Shown here: one piece after another, positions 62,054 through 64,000 of the stretch | Position numbering within the stretch: position 1 is the stretch's first letter | Layout: each line of letters opens with the position of its first letter | Assembly: GCF_029714945.1 (NCBI RefSeq) | Contig: NZ_CP121634.1 | Coordinates: 4,113,001 to 4,177,000 of the forward strand | DNA: 64,000 bases | Reading direction: 5' to 3' | Origin: Bradyrhizobium sp. CIAT3101 | GTDB taxonomy: Bacteria; Pseudomonadota; Alphaproteobacteria; Rhizobiales; Xanthobacteraceae | Program-made: the position numbers and the translations under genes | The notes under the pieces: generated by a model | Seen by the model: the letters and a program-made list of their open reading frames with translations, nothing else | Told to the model about the DNA's origin: nothing | Databases searched by the model: none

Positions 62054-63235
62054 CTAACCGAACGCCTGCCGTAGCCGTCGTGCCAGGTCGAACAGCATCT
62101 GGTTCTGCTTGACCAGGCGCTTGCCGTGGTTGAGCGAAGACATTGCCATGGCTGCGAGCTTGCCGCGCGAGGTCAGGGGCACGAAGCTGTCAAAAATGTC
62201 CTCGTCGTCCTTGCAGAACATGCGCTTGTACTCGTCCGTGCCGATGCCGAGGTCGAGCGAGCGATAGCCGCGCTCGGCGTAGCGGTCGATGATGTAGCGC
62301 ATCAGGATCAGGCCCGGGCTGTAGCGGGCGTGCTCCGACATCGTGTAGGTGTTGAACATCGTCGAGAAGCGCTGGCCGTCGGCGACGCCGGCGAAGATCG
62401 CGATCACCTCGTCGTCGCATTCGAGCGCGTGGATGTCGATGACACGGCCTTCGCCGCGCGGCGCGAGGCAAGCGCTGCGGATGAACTGTTCGACGCCCGG
62501 CTCGGCGAAGACGTTCGGCAGCTTCTGCTCCGCCATCCGGACCGGCTTGACGCGGAAGAACCAGTCGAGCAGGCGCGTGACGTCCGCGTCCGTCGTGGCA
62601 AGGTGGTAGCGATAGCCGGCGAGCGTCTGGAGTTTCTTTTCCTTGCTCTTCAGCCGGCGGCGGAAGGAGTTGCTGATGCGGGATGCGGGCGCGCCGCCCG
62701 GCTCCATCGCCAGCAGCGGGCAGCCATTGATCGCGCTTTGCTGCGGCAGCAGTGCGAACGGGTTCTGCTGGTCGTGCCAGCGCTTCGGCTGCTGCGTCAG
62801 CGCGAGCACGTCGACCTGATCGTGCAAGGGCGTGAACAGCGCGTCGAGATCGGCGGTCACTGCCTGTGCTGCGAACTCGGCGTTCCACAGCCCCATGTTG
62901 AAGGTCGTGTGCTTGCCGCCCATGAAGCAGGCCGTGCGCACACCGTGGGCCTGGCGCAGCGCGAGCGGAAGCAGCACGAGCGGTGCCTGTTCGGCGTCGC
63001 GGGCGATCACGACGAAGGGGCGGGCGCCTTCGCGTTCCCCGACCCATCGTGCCCATGAGCCCAAAAGATCGAACCGCTGATAGGGCGTGAAGAGATGACC
63101 GGGCTCCTCGAAGGCGCGCCAGACCGCCTCGATCTCTGCGATATCGTTGATGAGGTCGACATGCGCGATACGGCTCGCTTTCGACCGCGCTGGCGATTCT
63201 GCCGTCCGGCTTTGCATCGCCGCAGCCATGGTCAT
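62054..63235 (-). CDS. FemAB/CelD-type N-acyltransferase
   Basis: 393 residues from ATG 63235. Two GNAT-like halves of the FemAB/BioF2-like fold are seen (LPLALRQAHGVRTACFMGGK, SNSFRRRLKSKEKKLQTLAG, GLILMRYIIDRYAERGYRSL). The last region (LDLGIGTDEYKRMFC) is the family's acyl-CoA-binding area. CelD-type enzymes modify exopolysaccharide or cellulose with acyl groups. Its place next to the deacetylase supports this. Confidence 0.85.
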   Translation of the reverse strand: MTMAAAMQSRTAESPARSKASRIAHVDLINDIAEIEAVWRAFEEPGHLFTPYQRFDLLGSWARWVGEREGARPFVVIARDAEQAPLVLLPLALRQAHGVRTACFMGGKHTTFNMGLWNAEFAAQAVTADLDALFTPLHDQVDVLALTQQPKRWHDQQNPFALLPQQSAINGCPLLAMEPGGAPASRISNSFRRRLKSKEKKLQTLAGYRYHLATTDADVTRLLDWFFRVKPVRMAEQKLPNVFAEPGVEQFIRSACLAPRGEGRVIDIHALECDDEVIAIFAGVADGQRFSTMFNTYTMSEHARYSPGLILMRYIIDRYAERGYRSLDLGIGTDEYKRMFCKDDEDIFDSFVPLTSRGKLAAMAMSSLNHGKRLVKQNQMLFDLARRLRQAFG

Positions 63236-63364
63236 TCGCGAAACCTGTCGAGAAAACGAAAAATACGTATTTCGGCCCGTGGCCGACCTTTGCAAATAAA
63301 TGTCAACAAAGGGTAATGACTATAGCTGAGGGAACAGGCCGCCGGCGAACGCGAAGGTGGGATA

Positions 63365-64000
63365 TTGGCATCCGACGACAGATGGCTGGGGCGGTTGCGG
63401 CTCGAACTGGCCTGGTTCACGGGGCAGCCCTTGCTGCGCAGCCGTGGCGCAGGCGCGATCCTGCGTTTCGAACGTGTGCGACCGCGGCGGAGCGGCGCGT
63501 TCCAGCCGCTGCGCCGGGACGAGATCACGCCGCAATTTCTCGATCGCGCCATTCGCGCGCTGAAGCGATGGAATTATGATTTTCTCGGCATGGACGAGGT
63601 CTGCCGGCGCGCGGTGACGCTGCCGGAGAAGCGGCGCTTCGTCGCGCTCACCTTCGACGGTGTGTCGAAGGACTTCATCAGCTTTGCCTATCCGGTGTTG
63701 GCGCGCCACGCCGTACCGTTCACGCTCTATGTTCCCACCGCCTTTCCCGATGGCGTCGGCGAGGCGTGGTGGCTCGGGCTCGAGCAGGTGATCGCGCGCG
63801 AGAGCCGCATCAATCTGATGATGGGTGACAAGGAGCAGCGCTTCACCGTCACGGATCGTGCCGGCAAGCAGGCGCTGTTTTCACATCTCGAGACTTGGTT
63901 GCGCTCGCTGGCGCCGGCGGATCTATCTGCCGCGATCGCCGATCTCTGCACGCGCCACCGGATCGATCTCGCTGCACTCTCGCGCGAGGCGTCGATGGAT
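63365..64000 (+). CDS. Polysaccharide deacetylase (NodB-type), 3'-truncated by the window
   Basis: 212 residues are visible; the end is outside the window. The TTG start at 63365 is chosen because GGTGG lies five bases upstream. The NodB-fold motif at about 90-110 reads FVALTFDGVSKDFISFAYPV where TFDDGYxD is usual; the second Asp is Gly here. PFTLYVPTAFPDG and AWWLGLEQVI are typical of the rhizobial family. It probably removes acetyl groups from exopolysaccharide. Confidence 0.88.
   Translation, partial: MASDDRWLGRLRLELAWFTGQPLLRSRGAGAILRFERVRPRRSGAFQPLRRDEITPQFLDRAIRALKRWNYDFLGMDEVCRRAVTLPEKRRFVALTFDGVSKDFISFAYPVLARHAVPFTLYVPTAFPDGVGEAWWLGLEQVIARESRINLMMGDKEQRFTVTDRAGKQALFSHLETWLRSLAPADLSAAIADLCTRHRIDLAALSREASMD

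Overview
The window looks like a Bradyrhizobium-type alphaproteobacterial chromosome. The evidence is high G+C, a Rhizobiales porin, a GcrA-family regulator, typical rhizobial intergenic palindromic repeats and an exopolysaccharide cluster. These calls come from reading the sequence only; no database search was run.

Bases 259-37996 form a 37.7-kb integrated element inside a tRNA-Pro(GGG) gene. A 54-bp direct repeat (259-312 and 37943-37996) marks attL and attR, with heptamer arm-type repeats just inside. Left to right the element carries: a membrane protein; an excisionase-integrase pair and a second, XerC/D-like recombinase; a regulatory and toxin-antitoxin block (RHH protein, HicAB, XRE-ImmA/IrrE pair); a replication block (HTH protein, primase-like protein, TOPRIM-helicase) followed by a palindrome field and TTGGACGGC iterons; a partial virion block (transglycosylase, 2412-aa polyvalent protein, small-terminase-like protein) without portal, capsid or large terminase; a tail-spike-like protein; a two-gene candidate conflict operon with a TPR-GreAB-C-like-PIN architecture; several small membrane proteins; and an IS256-family insertion with an 8-bp target duplication that splits a small gene.

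The most unusual signal is a site repeated seven times, all inside the element and all in the same orientation: GATAA (or GGTAA), exactly 7 variable bases, then TTATC, in six of the seven followed by GAAAG or GAAGG. It sits at module boundaries, beside the second recombinase gene, and once inside a linker of the polyvalent protein. It could be a dif-like recombination site that allows module exchange, or a phage stoperator. Both ideas can be tested.

From 38 to 55 kb the chromosome carries housekeeping and catabolic genes: a TetR regulator with an HSL-type hydrolase, a DapA-family aldolase, an SDR, a major porin, a GcrA-family protein, an acetamidase, a YdcF-like protein, DUF169 with two tandem saccharopine-dehydrogenase-like paralogues, and a MarR/FAD-monooxygenase divergent pair. 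From 55 kb to the end lies an exopolysaccharide cluster: polymerase/ligase, undecaprenyl-phosphate sugar transferase, glycosyltransferase, Wzz/ExoP-like protein with a degenerate ATPase, FemAB/CelD-type acyltransferase, and a truncated polysaccharide deacetylase.
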